Source of the DNA: Casuarius casuarius
Lineage: Eukaryota; Chordata; Aves; Casuariiformes; Casuariidae
Length of the DNA: 64,000 bases
Direction: 5' to 3'
NCBI GenBank assembly: GCA_003342895.1
Contig: PTFA01000011.1
Coordinates: forward strand, 7,775,081 to 7,839,080
Position 1 is the stretch's first letter. The number at the start of each line of letters is the position of its first letter. The notes below the pieces were generated by a model. It saw nothing but the letters and a program-made list of their open reading frames with translations. It made no database searches and was not told the DNA's origin. This document shows positions 13,501 to 24,150 of this stretch, piece by piece. The position numbers and the translations under genes were made by a program.

Positions 13501-15518
13501 ATAAACAGATTAAATATTTATACACAGATAGTGAGGAGTCAGTCCCTTTAATCTTGATCTTCCTCTTTTCATAATGTGCAAAGTTCGCCTTGAAAGCCAT
13601 TTCACTTTTCTAAAGAAAGCGTAATAAAATATTACATAGAAGGTTAGCATTTTACTCCTACTTTACAAGGTGTGGCAGCAAAAAATCAGTATCCCTTTTC
13701 CTTGTAGCAGGTAGAACAATGCAGCACTTATCTTACAGATGCCTAAAAATTCCCCCATCACTTCCACTGGTCTGGACTGACTAGTTGCATGTAATTCCTT
13801 TATTTTGAAAGAAGAATTCAGATTATTCATTTACTTTAAAAGAAGCCCAGTAATGTACATTAGATATAACCATCTGGTTATTTCTTGGATTCACTCTATC
13901 TGCAATCCACTGACTTGCTCTTGTGATCATAGTCTCTTTGAAAATTGATTGGAAACTAAAACCTTGTAGAATTTCTACGTAGTGTACGGATACTATACGA
14001 TCTCAGTGTCATCCCCAGGACTTGAACAATGGTCATTCTGATGACTGGTTTTGTTTAGGGAAATGTGCCATTTCCCGCAGCCTGTTCCTCGTGCCCTTCA
14101 AAACCGGCAAATTAAAGTAATTTCCAGGAAGTTCTAACTTACACAAGCCGCTCAGTCCTTTGTTTAGAACCAGGCAGCCTGAAATGCACAACAAAAACAG
14201 CACGCAGACGTGCTTTGCCATATTTCTTGCACCAAGCACACCTCAGCCACCCACAGAGTCTGGGAAAGCTTAATCCTTCTACAAAAAGCGTCTGGCTAAT
14301 AGGACTGGAGTCCTATTTTGAATCCTTTATTTGTTCTGAAAGAATCATTATATTATCCACTAAATCCTTGCTTGTAATGTTTTTGTCTTATTATTCTTTA
14401 GGGCACCTTTATATGGTGGTATAAACTAATTCAGGCTTACTGTACAAGAAGTTTCTGGATGAATGAGTTGAGTTCTCAGGTATGTTTTATCTTAATATCT
14501 TAGATATAGTGGTCACATTATAAGTTAAGGATGTACTGACTTTTCCATCAGTTTTTGTTTTAAGCTACTTTTTCCTTAATATGACAATTTGGGTTGACTT
14601 TAATGCACTGACAAAGCTGGAAATCTTATTGCTCAGGCTACAGAAAGATGCCTTGGAAACATCTTTACCCATCATTGATAATGCAACTCCATTCTGTTAT
14701 TCTCTCTATTACTGGGCTTCAGAGCAGTGGATGATATGAAATGGGCCAAATTACATGGGAATTACACGAGCCTAGAGAGGAGATAAGAGTACAGAGAGAA
14801 TAGATTGTTGGGGGGGGAGGCCCAGTCCCAAACTGAAATTTTACATGTAAATGTTAATACATAACTTCTTTCAAATGTAATAGCTCACGCTCTGAACTGT
14901 TCCTTTTCAGGCTCCTTTTGCTGAGGAAATGTTGCCAGTCTATAATCTCTGGTATTCTTTCAGTTAATATATGCTTTTTACGGATGCATATCTAAGAACA
15001 GCAGAACTTTAGATATTTAATGAAAAATAAAAAGATGCGTATATGAAATTGCTGGATCTAGTGAAACACCGTTTCATGACCCAAAGTTTATGGGAATGTT
15101 AAGTAATTTGTATGTGCCTATGCAGATTTGCACTGAGTTTTAAGGCATATATGCTAAGGTATATAGCAAATGAACTTGACCCCTTGGCTTTGTAGCCAAT
15201 AGGCTGATGCCATAAAGAGTGATTTACCCAGTTTCGTAAGATCTAATGGGGGAAATGGTACACAGAAATAAAGGGGTGTGCATGTATGTATTTATTTATT
15301 GCGACTACACTCTTAAAGATAGCAGGACTTCAAACCAAGAGAAAATGACAGTGTGAGGAGAATGCAATATACTACCAAAGCACATGAAAAATGAATTGCT
15401 GACTGCTGGGTTTGTTTCTGTAAAATACAGATTTGGTTATATACAGGCAGCATAGCTGTAGCAGTTATACTACAGCTATGCATATTATAATTCTGTTAGC
15501 TTCAGTTCAGTTATAAGG
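7534..15518. other. 8 kb of unique non-coding sequence
   Basis: No gene is recognised. Open frames at 10642-10884, 10856-11194 (minus) and 12304-12769 are short, overlap one another on both strands and match nothing known. Small features seen are a palindrome/inverted-repeat cluster at 10008-10095, a pyrimidine-rich stretch at 11660-11705, an AT-rich segment around 12880-12960 that could be a conserved non-coding element, and a G8 run near 14810. Nothing else stands out. Confidence 0.65.
10008..10095. repeat. Inverted repeat with a nested palindrome
   Basis: Positions 10013-10024 (GCCATGCTCATG) and 10084-10095 (CATGAGCATGGC) are perfect 12-bp reverse complements about 60 bases apart. The left arm overlaps a 12-bp perfect palindrome, GCATGGCCATGC, at 10008-10019. 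The surrounding 150 bases are rich in CATG. This could fold in single-stranded form, but nothing indicates a function. Confidence 0.6.
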
Positions 15519-15841
15519 AGATTGAACTGGCAGATAAAGTATAGTGCAGATAAACGTAAAGTGATGCACATGGGGAATGACAATCCTCACCTCACATATA
15601 AAATGACAAGCTTTGAGCTGACCATTGCCTCTCAAGAGCAAAGTTTTGGGGCTGTGATAGATAATTCCATAAAAACATCAGCTCAGAGCTCATGATCCAC
15701 AAAAACAAATCTAAAGAAGGAAATTATTACAAAAGAACTAGAGGCAAAGTAGAAAACATAATGACGTTGCTGCATGAGTCGATGGTTTGCTCATGTATTG
15801 AATAGTGTGTGTAGTTCTATATACTTTCCGAGACAGATCAG
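15519..15841 (+). mobile_element. LINE ORF2 3' fragment (CR1/L3 group), 5' part of a split copy
   Basis: Conceptual translation gives 'NWQIKYSADKRKVMHMG' followed by a stretch ending 'GAVIDNSIKTSAQ'. This corresponds to the region downstream of the catalytic core of non-LTR reverse transcriptases of the CR1/L3 group, where 'F(N/S)xDKCKVMHMG' and 'DLGVxVDxxxKxSxQC' are usual. After that the frame decays, with stops and indels, but 'TGTGTGTAGTTCTATA' near 15808 still fits the 'EYCVQFW' coding region. The copy is interrupted at 15842 by younger CR1 sequence and seems to resume at about 16081. It is a dead relic and its catalytic domain is not present in the window. Confidence 0.62.
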
Positions 15842-15993
15842 TAGAATCACAGAATAATTTTGGCTGGAAGGGACCTCCAGAGGTCTCTATGCCCTGCTCA
15901 AAGCAGGTCTAATTAGACCAGGTTTCTCAGGGACTTGTCCAGTCAAGACTTGAATGCCTCCATGGATAGAAATTCAATAATCTCTCTGGGCAA
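15842..15993 (-). mobile_element. CR1 LINE 3' end, minus orientation
   Basis: The plus strand reads 'TAGAATCACAGAATAATTTT', then 'GGCTGGAAGGGACCTCCAGA', 'AAGCAGGTCTAATTAGACC', 'TGTCCAGTCAAGACTTGAAT' and 'TCTCTCTGGGCAA'. This is the reverse complement of the CR1 3' region, with its ATTCTGTGATTCTA tail at the left end. The copy is 5'-truncated at about 15993, where it meets a second CR1 3' end in the opposite orientation. The perfect 14-bp palindrome GGTCTAATTAGACC (15906-15919) is part of this CR1 subtype and is also recognisable in the neighbouring copy. Confidence 0.85.
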
Positions 15994-15994
15994 A

Positions 15995-16080
15995 GTGATC
16001 TAATTAGACTTCCTTTGAGCAGGGGGTCAGATTAGAAACCTTCAGAGGTCCCTTCAAACATGGCTTATTGTGTGATCCTA
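15995..16080 (+). mobile_element. CR1 LINE 3' end, plus orientation, head to head with its neighbour
   Basis: The order 'GATCTAATTAGACT', 'CCTTTGAGCAGGGGG', 'CTTCAGAGGTCCCTTCAAAC' and 'ATTGTGTGATCCT' is the CR1 3' untranslated region in sense orientation. Its tail ends at about 16080. It differs from the left copy at many sites, so the pair is not a recent exact inverted duplication. Either two CR1 copies inserted at nearly the same place, or an old duplication-inversion has since diverged. Short TAGAA strings border the pair on both sides, but they overlap the CR1 tails and are weak evidence for a target-site duplication. Confidence 0.8.
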
Positions 16081-16235
16081 GAAGGCCTACTGAGGGGCAG
16101 GGAAGATGAGCAATTCCAGATGAGAAATGCTGGGATTCCTCAGCCTAGAAAAGGAGGTATGTGATAGTGGTCTAAGTCATCAGTGGCATGGGGAAGGTGG
16201 GTGAGGATTGACTGTTCCCATTTATGAGGGCTCAG
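16081..16235 (+). mobile_element. LINE ORF2 fragment (CR1/L3 group), continuation after the CR1 insertion
   Basis: The phrases 'TTCCTCAGCCTAGAAAAGGA', 'TATGTGATAGTGGTCTAAGT' and 'CAGTGGCATGGGGAAGGTGG' follow the L3-type sequence coding for 'LFSLEKR', 'DMIEVYK' and 'MNGVEKV'. It lies just after the region seen at 15519-15841, so both pieces read as one older element split by younger CR1 sequence. The 3' limit is uncertain; sequence to about 16330 could still belong to it. Confidence 0.52.
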
Positions 16236-19200
16236 GGGGAGGCTGGACAAATAGTTGGAAGAGAAAAGGTTTAGACAAACTGCAGTAGGGTCAGTGGAAG
16301 AAAAGCAGATCTGATCGGAGGCTGGGAAAGTATTAGGAAAGGGCATTGTCTATACTTGCCTATTCTTCCTATTCCTAGGGGTCTCCTGTGGCTACTCTCT
16401 TTTTAGTGTTATTATTGGGGTTTTTGGTATGTGTTTTATTGATAGGAATAGAAAATGAAGTGAACCAAGCACTAAGCAGATAGTTTAGAGCCTGCCTAGA
16501 TGTTGTCAAAAATGAAAATGAAGTTCAGTCTTTTGTTCATTTCAACATAGAAAAAGTATTTGATTCTGAAATTTCTTTTACAATTAGTTCTGCCTCCTCA
16601 TAGTTCTTTTTCTCTTCAGTTTCTACTCTTCTTTCTTCTTCAGTAGTACGATTTTAGGTAGCTTTATTTCTCTTTGTCTGTTCTTGCCATTAGGTATCTG
16701 TAACTTGACGAGCAGTAGAAGAATCTTGGCAGGGCATAAGGGAGCAGAAGTTACCTGCTCTGAAATGATATGGCCATTCTTACAACTTTATGAACTTGGT
16801 CTTCTGTGCTTGCAGGTGTCTCCTCAGGGAATACGTTATACGTATTCAGTACAGCAAGTGAAGCGCTTTACTGACTTGTTTTGAAGCAGGGTGGTACAGA
16901 ATTTCCACTACCCACAATATAACCTCAGTTAATGCCAACACATCTGTTGACTGATTTATATTTTGAATGCGATGCAGGGAACTTTGCCAGCTTAAGAGAG
17001 GGAACAAACCTGAGTCTCCTCTTTGCCCTTAATGATTAAAATAAAATCTTTACATGCTCAGTGTCAGCTGAAGTAAGTAGCAGTGGTGCATTTGGCTAGG
17101 GTTTGGAGTAGGCAAGAATGATGGGAGGCAGAAGGCAGAAGCTCCATTAGCTGGTACTTCTGCTGAAGACAAAGTCTGTCAAAGTGTGACTGTGACTTCA
17201 CAGGACTGGCCTGGTTGGTGGTTACGTTGGGCTGCTTTGGAGTGTAAGACAATGGGTTAGAGCAATTGTTCTCTCCAGTATTACAATTTGTAACATGGAT
17301 GTTCTAAGATAAGACAACAGATGAAATATTTGGTGATAAAATGATTAGGAGTGGCTACTGGCAAGCTGTAGCATAAAATGGTGCTCAGAGTACCAAAATG
17401 TTGTCCAACTGTATCCTGTAATATGTCTCACTTGCTCCAGACTCTACTTTAACAAACTGTTCCTTTCATCTTCCAAAGAAGGACAAAAAGTAAAGAGGGA
17501 ATATGAAGTACGGGCTAATTGCACAAGCAGTAAAAGATTTACATTCAAATGCTTGATTTGAGATCCATATGAAAAGGTAGAAATACAGTGATTTTTTTTT
17601 CGGTGGGGGGGAGCTTTTTATTTTGTGGTGGTGGTGATTTTTTTTTTTTTTTTAAGGAGTGCATTTTTGTTGTTATACATAAGCTAGGTAGAACCACTAT
17701 CTTGTTTCTAAAGATACATAGGAAAGAATTTTTATTGATTTCTGTGAAAGCAGAATTGGACCCTATATTTTGCAGCAGACCTTCATACGGTAAAAACACC
17801 AATTACAGATTTCTCCTCTGGATTTATTCCTAGCTAGGGTTTATTGTAATTCTCAACCTGGAGTGAGATTCTGCATCATGCATTAAATCAGCAGGGTGTG
17901 GGGGTTTTTTTTGTTGTTGGGTTTTTTTTTTGTTTAATCTCTATCCCTTCATATAACATGAAAATCTGTAATGCAGTTTTAAAGCTCTTGTTGCTTAAGG
18001 GTGGTGTATTAACATTAAAATGCAGATGATTAACCCTGAGTGATTTAATGCTCACGTGAACACTAAAGAATACCTTAGCAATCTTGGGAGGAAAAAGACC
18101 TTGCAGGATTTATGAGTTACAGTGACTCTTGTTAATCATACCAGTTATCAAAAATATTGAAATGCAGAAAACAGGTAGTCCTTTTTTTTTCTTTCTAAAT
18201 TTTAAATGCAGCATTTAAATGACTCACTCAAAAGAGTAAAATACTTCTACGAAGTGTAATATAATTGAAGGGTTAAAGGAATTCTCAGAATTCAGGTCCA
18301 GCCTCGTCTCACCAGAATAGATCATTGTGTATATTTGGTACATATTTTAAAATAGATATCCCTAGATTTTTGAGAACACACTAATTCTGTTCTTTTTGTG
18401 TCAGGCACAAGCTACTTTTTGGGCTCTGTCTCCCTCCAGAGGCACTTGTATAAGAATGTGTGCCCATTTGTTTCTAGATGATTTTATGAAGCAGAATCAA
18501 AACAGGGACAGTATGTCTGTTTTACAGTGTGATAAGTAAGTATCTATCCAGCATAATGTGTTAAATTGCTGAGGACTTTCTGAAAATGTTTTCTCCTTTT
18601 TGGAAGAGGGGGGAAAAAAAGGAAGAACAAAAGGTTGGGAAAAGACAGACTGAAAGGAAAGGGGTAGAAGAAGGTATTGTTCGTGATAGGAACACTGTAA
18701 AGCAACACACATTGTTTTGCTTTCTGTGGAGAGAGATACTCATTTACAAAACAAATGGTACCGATCATAGTATTGTACTATTTATGCAGATGGATATGCC
18801 TCCTTTTATTCCCTTGCTGACACTGTGGCCCTACAGACACTGAAGAGAGCAACAATCATGGAAATACTGTTTGCAAGTGAGTAATTGGAGAAGGATCAGG
18901 GGAATAAGGTGTGTGGGAGTCCAGGATCCACGGGTGGCAGCTGGCCTGTTGTGTCATGGAAAATGCTAAACAGCTCATTTTCCTCCCAGACTGAGGATAA
19001 CGATTCCACTGGTCAGAGTTATGATCCTGCTCCCTTGCTGGGACAGCAGAGTTATTCTTGAATATCAACAGTATTGCAGATTTTCACAGATTGCAAAACT
19101 GAGTTTTAGCCCTATTTTACTAAAACCAAGGGCATAGCAGGGACAAAGGTTATCCTTTCATGTGTGTTCTCCCATCCAATTAAGTTTTGCAGCAATCCTT

Positions 19201-19879
19201 ACTCTGTCCCTTCCAGACAAGTGTCTCTGTCTCTTGAGTACAATCATAATGTCCCACATTTTTAGGGATCTTTATTCTACTGATGTAAGGGGCTTGGGTT
19301 TCTACCCTTCTGATCTGAAAGAACTTGAGAGCAGGAGGAATATAGGGAATATATGCTAATACACAGCCTGAGGATGCATAACTAGTCCTGCTCTCATCGC
19401 TTGGCGTTTTAAAGCACCTGTACACAATGCTTTCTCTCGGTCCACAAAGTTTATTCCTTGCTCTTGCACATCTGACTAAATGGCTGTACTCTGACTATTC
19501 CTACCCTTCACAGAGAACCCAGTTATCTCAGTTTGCTTGTTCTCTAGTTAATCAAGCCTCCTGTGTTTCGAAGATGATGATTTCCTCATATGCAACAGGC
19601 TTAAACTGCCTTCTCTGCCTCTGTGCATTTCTATGGGCTCTTTTTGCTCTGTGTTTCTGTGACAATTGATCATCTAAGATAATAAAACTGATTCTGTGAC
19701 TTAAATTATTTTGGGGAGTTTGGGGGGGGGGGGGAGCAGCTCTTCTCACTGAAGCACCTGCCTGTGCTTCACCCAATGTGCTCAGCTGGCCTCCAGGTCC
19801 CCCCAGAAGGGCTGTTCTCCTGCTCTGTTTCAGAGGGGAGGGCTTAGCCAGAGAAAGGTTCTGCCTGGAGATGAAATGC
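16236..19879. other. Unique non-coding sequence with homopolymer and purine-rich tracts
   Basis: No gene is recognised. Several T- or G-rich runs lie at 17591-17653 and 17905-17932. A purine-rich block lies at 18602-18675. A G13 run lies at 19722-19734 with nearby GGGG groups, which could form a G-quadruplex. The stretch 19735-19880 is GC-richer, but its minus-strand open frame takes its proline run from the G13 tract and is not convincing. Confidence 0.65.
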
Positions 19880-20076
19880 AAAGACCTGAGCTCTGGCTGT
19901 GGTGTGCATATGCTCGCTGTGTGACACCTTCTGTAAATTGCATCGTCTCTCTGTGCCTCACAACTTAATTTTTAAATCATCACAGCCTGCTAAGAGAATT
20001 TTAAAGGGTATCCACTGATGCAGAAAGATCTTTGATCTGTGAAATGGGCGTATAAAAGGCTACAATGTACCTGACG
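19880..20076 (+). mobile_element. MIR-like CORE-SINE relic
   Basis: The order of blocks follows MIR: 'AAGACCTGAGCTCTGGCTGT', then 'GCTCGCTGTGTGACACC', then 'GTCTCTCTGTGCCTCA', then after a gap 'TGATCTGTGAAATGGG' and 'ACAATGTACCTG'. Known MIR elements read cctgggttcnaatcc...ctgtgtgacc...ctctctgagcctcagtttc...catctgtaaaatggg. About 70 bases separating the 'CCTCA' and 'ATCTGTGAAATGGG' blocks are extra or unalignable. MIR-type SINEs are relics shared by amniotes, so this is among the oldest insertions here. Confidence 0.62.
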
Positions 20077-23000
20077 AAGGAAAATGATGGGCTGCTCAAC
20101 AGGTAAAGGCAAGATCCTCCACCTACTTATGTCCCTGGAGAAATGGCACCACATAACATCTTACCTGAAGCAGCAAGAGATATCACAAAGAAAGCACTGA
20201 GAACTGGCAATCCTGTTAAAAACAAATGGTCTAGTGTGCTCTTGCAGATAAATGGCATGGTTTGAAAGAGGAAAGGAAGAAAAAACTGATGGTAGGATGT
20301 GCTTAAATGGCCTGAACTTAAAAAAAACAGAACTTGGGTTTGAGTATGTTGCTGCTTCCTGGCCACATGATGATCGTTTGTCCTACCGAGAATCCATCCT
20401 GTCTAGTACTGTTGTACATCCAGTCCAGTGCTATTGTGCTTCAGCTGCACATCTTAGAAATGCAAATAGGTGCAATTGTTTTTTTAATTTATTCACCTAG
20501 TCACTTTCTAAAACGTCTGTTTCTGATTATGAAAACAACAGTAGAGACTTTCAAATGCGTATTTTAGATCCGGCAATTTAGATACACCTGTTTCCTTCAG
20601 CAAATCGTCAGAAAAATCACAGTTTTCAACTGAAATTATGTGCAGCAGCTTAGGGCATTGTGCTGCTGTGCAGATGCTACCATAGAAGGGCTCATCAGTT
20701 GCATCATGGGTATGTCCTGTTAAATGTTTGCTGTCACAGATAGTGTTAGTAAACTGAAGTTTAAAAATAAGTCTTTCTTATTCTGTCTATTCCTTTTGCT
20801 TCTGGCTTGATGACGTCCCTTTTTGTCTTGTTCTTGTTTTCCCTATTTCTCACTCACCTCTCTAAGGCAACAAACCACTGCAGCAAACAGCTTATCTCAG
20901 CTGTCACTGTAAGAACTTTTTGGAATCATGAAGTTTTGATGTCGCAGCAAATCAGACAGCGCTTTCAATTTAGTACATGGCAGATTGCTTTTTAGAGAGG
21001 ACCGGAAGACTTGGTAATGGAATATGGAGCCTTTCATCTGTTTAAAGCCATCTCAGGTTGATAGCGACAGAAAATTCACGACCAGCTCTATTTGTGAGTA
21101 AGTGCAGATATTTGGGGGAAGGGAGCTCGTCTTGTTTTGTCCCCCCCACGCACTCAGGAGTTTGTACAGGTATTGCTGAATTCAGTCCTTGCAACGTTAG
21201 CCAGTACTTGTCTATTTACAGAAAGTTAACCTATGAAGATGCTCTTTCTAGCCTTTCAGTTCAGGTCCGGCTTCCTAAACATTTGAGAACTAAGTAATAT
21301 TGCCAGTGCCCCCTTTGAGTTAATTTGGGATTTAAAAAACACAAATAATGTTCTCCTTTATAACTGAAAGGACTGGAGTCACAGTAGAGCTTAGTTTTAG
21401 GTAACAAGGTTTTTTGTTCATTTGTTTTAAACAGAACAAAACTGGAAATTGTGTTTGTACAGGTGTTTGCAGGGGACTAGGCAGAACCCCTGCTACCCAT
21501 CACTCCTGTGAGCTCTGTCAAGGTCACAGCAGTAATGCTGAGTCCTATGTTTCATCCATGTCCTTTTATGTAGATGTACTAGTAGTATCTTCTATCATGT
21601 CAAATAGAAGCCAAACTGGATGCTTTGAGAAAGTGATTCAGTTTTGGCACTCTGATCTTCAGGGTTGCCTCAAATTTTCAGGAATTTGTGGTCAGCTGTG
21701 TTCAGTAATCAAGCACAGAGTTGTTCTTCCCTGATTTTAACCAATGAGTTTGTGAATATATCTTGCAGATTTGTGGCCCTAATAAGTTTAAGGTTCTTTG
21801 AGTTTTGAGACCGCATGTGGTGTTCTCTAACTTAGCTGATGGAGAGGAAAGATGAATAATACAAACTAGGACTGATATGACTTGCTTACCACATAAGGTC
21901 TCACTGAGCTTGCTAACAACATATTTAACTTGAGTGTGGGAGAGACATTTGAGTTCTGGATTGGATTACCTGATTAACTTTTCAAAAAGTTTTGCTGATC
22001 CTAAGACTGTGGTGACGCTTCTTAGTCCTAAACAAAGGTCACTCAGAGATTTGTATGTGGCTGATCCTACTTCTGCTTCATATATTGCTATTTTTTTATT
22101 TATTTATACAAACTTAAGAATGAGGAGTGATAGTGTGAAATCTGTTGTTGGTGTTCAAGGATATATAATATATTCATTGAAACTTTGTTTGATTCTTTTT
22201 TTCCTTGCATTTTCACAAATAGAATTCTTTTTCCTAATAAATATATTTATTTACTGAGTAGACCCACATCTTTGTGGAAGTCATTGGGTTGCATGAAATC
22301 AAGAATCTGTCTTTATGTACAGTGAATCATCAAATGTTTGTCATACACAGTTTAAAAACCTACATGAAAATATTTACATAATACAATCATAATAGAGCTA
22401 CTGCACTGTGATCCATCACGTCAGCTCTCAAACACCCACAGCAGGGTTTATGCTCTTTTTGCCACAAAAAGAGAAAATTAATTTGCTAAACTGATCTTGT
22501 CTCCTTGCTTGATTCTAGAATGTACAATGTTTGTAATTTTTTTCCAGATCTATGAAACAAACAGTATGCTAATGCTTCTCAAATTCAATTAGTTTTCATC
22601 TTAAAGTGCTACAAAAGCTGCTGAGGAGACCATTTCTTCACAGCTTTGCTTTGTGCAGAATACGTGAAGCCTTACACAACTGACTTCTCCTCCTCCCCCT
22701 TTCACAGGAGGAATGGAAACTCATAGAAAGCTAAATCAGCAGATTTCCCCTTTTCCAGAGAGGAAAATGTCTTAAAAATGATATTATATTACACATTGCC
22801 ATTTAAATTTGGTGCTTTGCCTTAGGTCTACAATTGCTTGCATTAAGAAAGGTAATTTCAAGACATCCAGAAATAGTACTTTGTCCAGAGTCTCTACTGT
22901 TCACTTTTACATATTTTGTAAATTCAGTAACTGACATTCACTCTTACTCTTTATTCCAATTGGAAAGTGAAAGGTGTGTGTGTTTGTGTTTTTATTAAAG

Positions 23001-24069
23001 CCCTCTGTTCTGTGTAGACTGGTCAAGACAAATGGTGCCATAAGTGTAATTATTCTGTGCTGTGCATCTCTCTCTTGGAGATTCCACCAAACTGTGAACA
23101 CCTAGTCATACTGACTGCTTGTCACAGTGTAAATGTTCATGGGTTCCAGCCCTCCCCTCCTTCCCTGCATATTAACATGTAGAGCACATTTCCTTAGTTG
23201 TTGACAGTCAGGAACTGCTGGTATCAATCACATCCCATTTTAAATTAAATGGCACACAATTACTCAGGTGTCTGTATTTGCAGATTCTGGGTGAAGTTTC
23301 ATAGTCGATTTCACCACAAAATTAGAGCGCAAGTTTTGACCATGACTTCTTTCCTACAGCCCCTGAAAAATATGAGAATACTTCTTGTGTCTCGCAGCAT
23401 TTGGGACAGGAATGATGGATATGTCTGTGGTCCTGCTTCCAGGTCTGACCAATATAAACCTTTAGCTATTACTGTGCACTTTAAGCAGATATACTCTGAA
23501 AAGCAGCAGTGGAAAACAGTTTAACCCTACCTTATCACAGATTGACAAAATATCATCACTGAGCTCTCCTAGGAGATTATAAAAATTGCCTCTATCCCTT
23601 GAAGGAAAAAGCTTAATGAATGAATCCTTAAGTGTTATATCCAATACTTACTGCATGACGTGGAGCGCCCTGGAGTTTGAGCAAAGAACTAGTCAGTATA
23701 GTAGTGATGTCTAGCCCAGACACAGATGTGAAGGGAAAGCTGTTAACCAAGATTCATAAAGTAGTTTCTATCAGTCACCCCTCGTTATTTCTGTGACTGT
23801 CTTTGACTATAGCACATTTAACATCCAAATTCCTGTAGTTTTTGTATGAATGTAATCAATTACTTTAAACAGCATTTATAAAACTGATGTTTATCCATGA
23901 GTGTAGCTTTAAGATTTGATGAAATATATCATTTGAGGTTTGCAATATTACTGAGAGTTAAAACCCTGATGATCACAAAAACGAAATGCTTAGAATGTTT
24001 AAAGATGCATTTGATCTTTTTTTTGTCATCACATTTATTATAAAACCCAAATTGTACATATTTCTTAGA
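20077..24069. other. Unique AT-rich non-coding sequence
   Basis: No gene or repeat is recognised. Open frames at 21414-21734 and 21934-22257 are about 107 codons each. They have no recognisable domain, and the second ends in low-complexity Phe/Ile codons from AT-rich DNA. Confidence 0.65.
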
Positions 24070-24150
24070 TCTGACAGAGCTTAAGGGACCTTTGTATTAT
24101 TTAATCTGATCTTTTGTATACCACAGCCCTTTAAATTATGCTCATACAAG
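24070..24150 (-). mobile_element. CR1/L3-like LINE 3' end, degraded
   Basis: The plus strand reads 'TTAAGGGACCTTTGTATTAT', 'TTAATCTGATCTTTTGTATA' and 'CCACAGCCCTTTAAATT'. This follows the complement of the L3/CR1-like 3' end, usually written gggacctttgagatcatctagtctgacctcctgtataacacaggcca. Several substitutions are present and the far boundary is not clear. Chance similarity over such a short block cannot be excluded. Confidence 0.5.

Noticed and set aside
19552..19881. 109-codon minus-strand frame with a proline run
   Set aside because: The prolines come from the G13 homopolymer and the rest has no domain.
21304..21320. CTCF-like match on the minus strand
   Set aside because: Four of 14 core positions mismatch.
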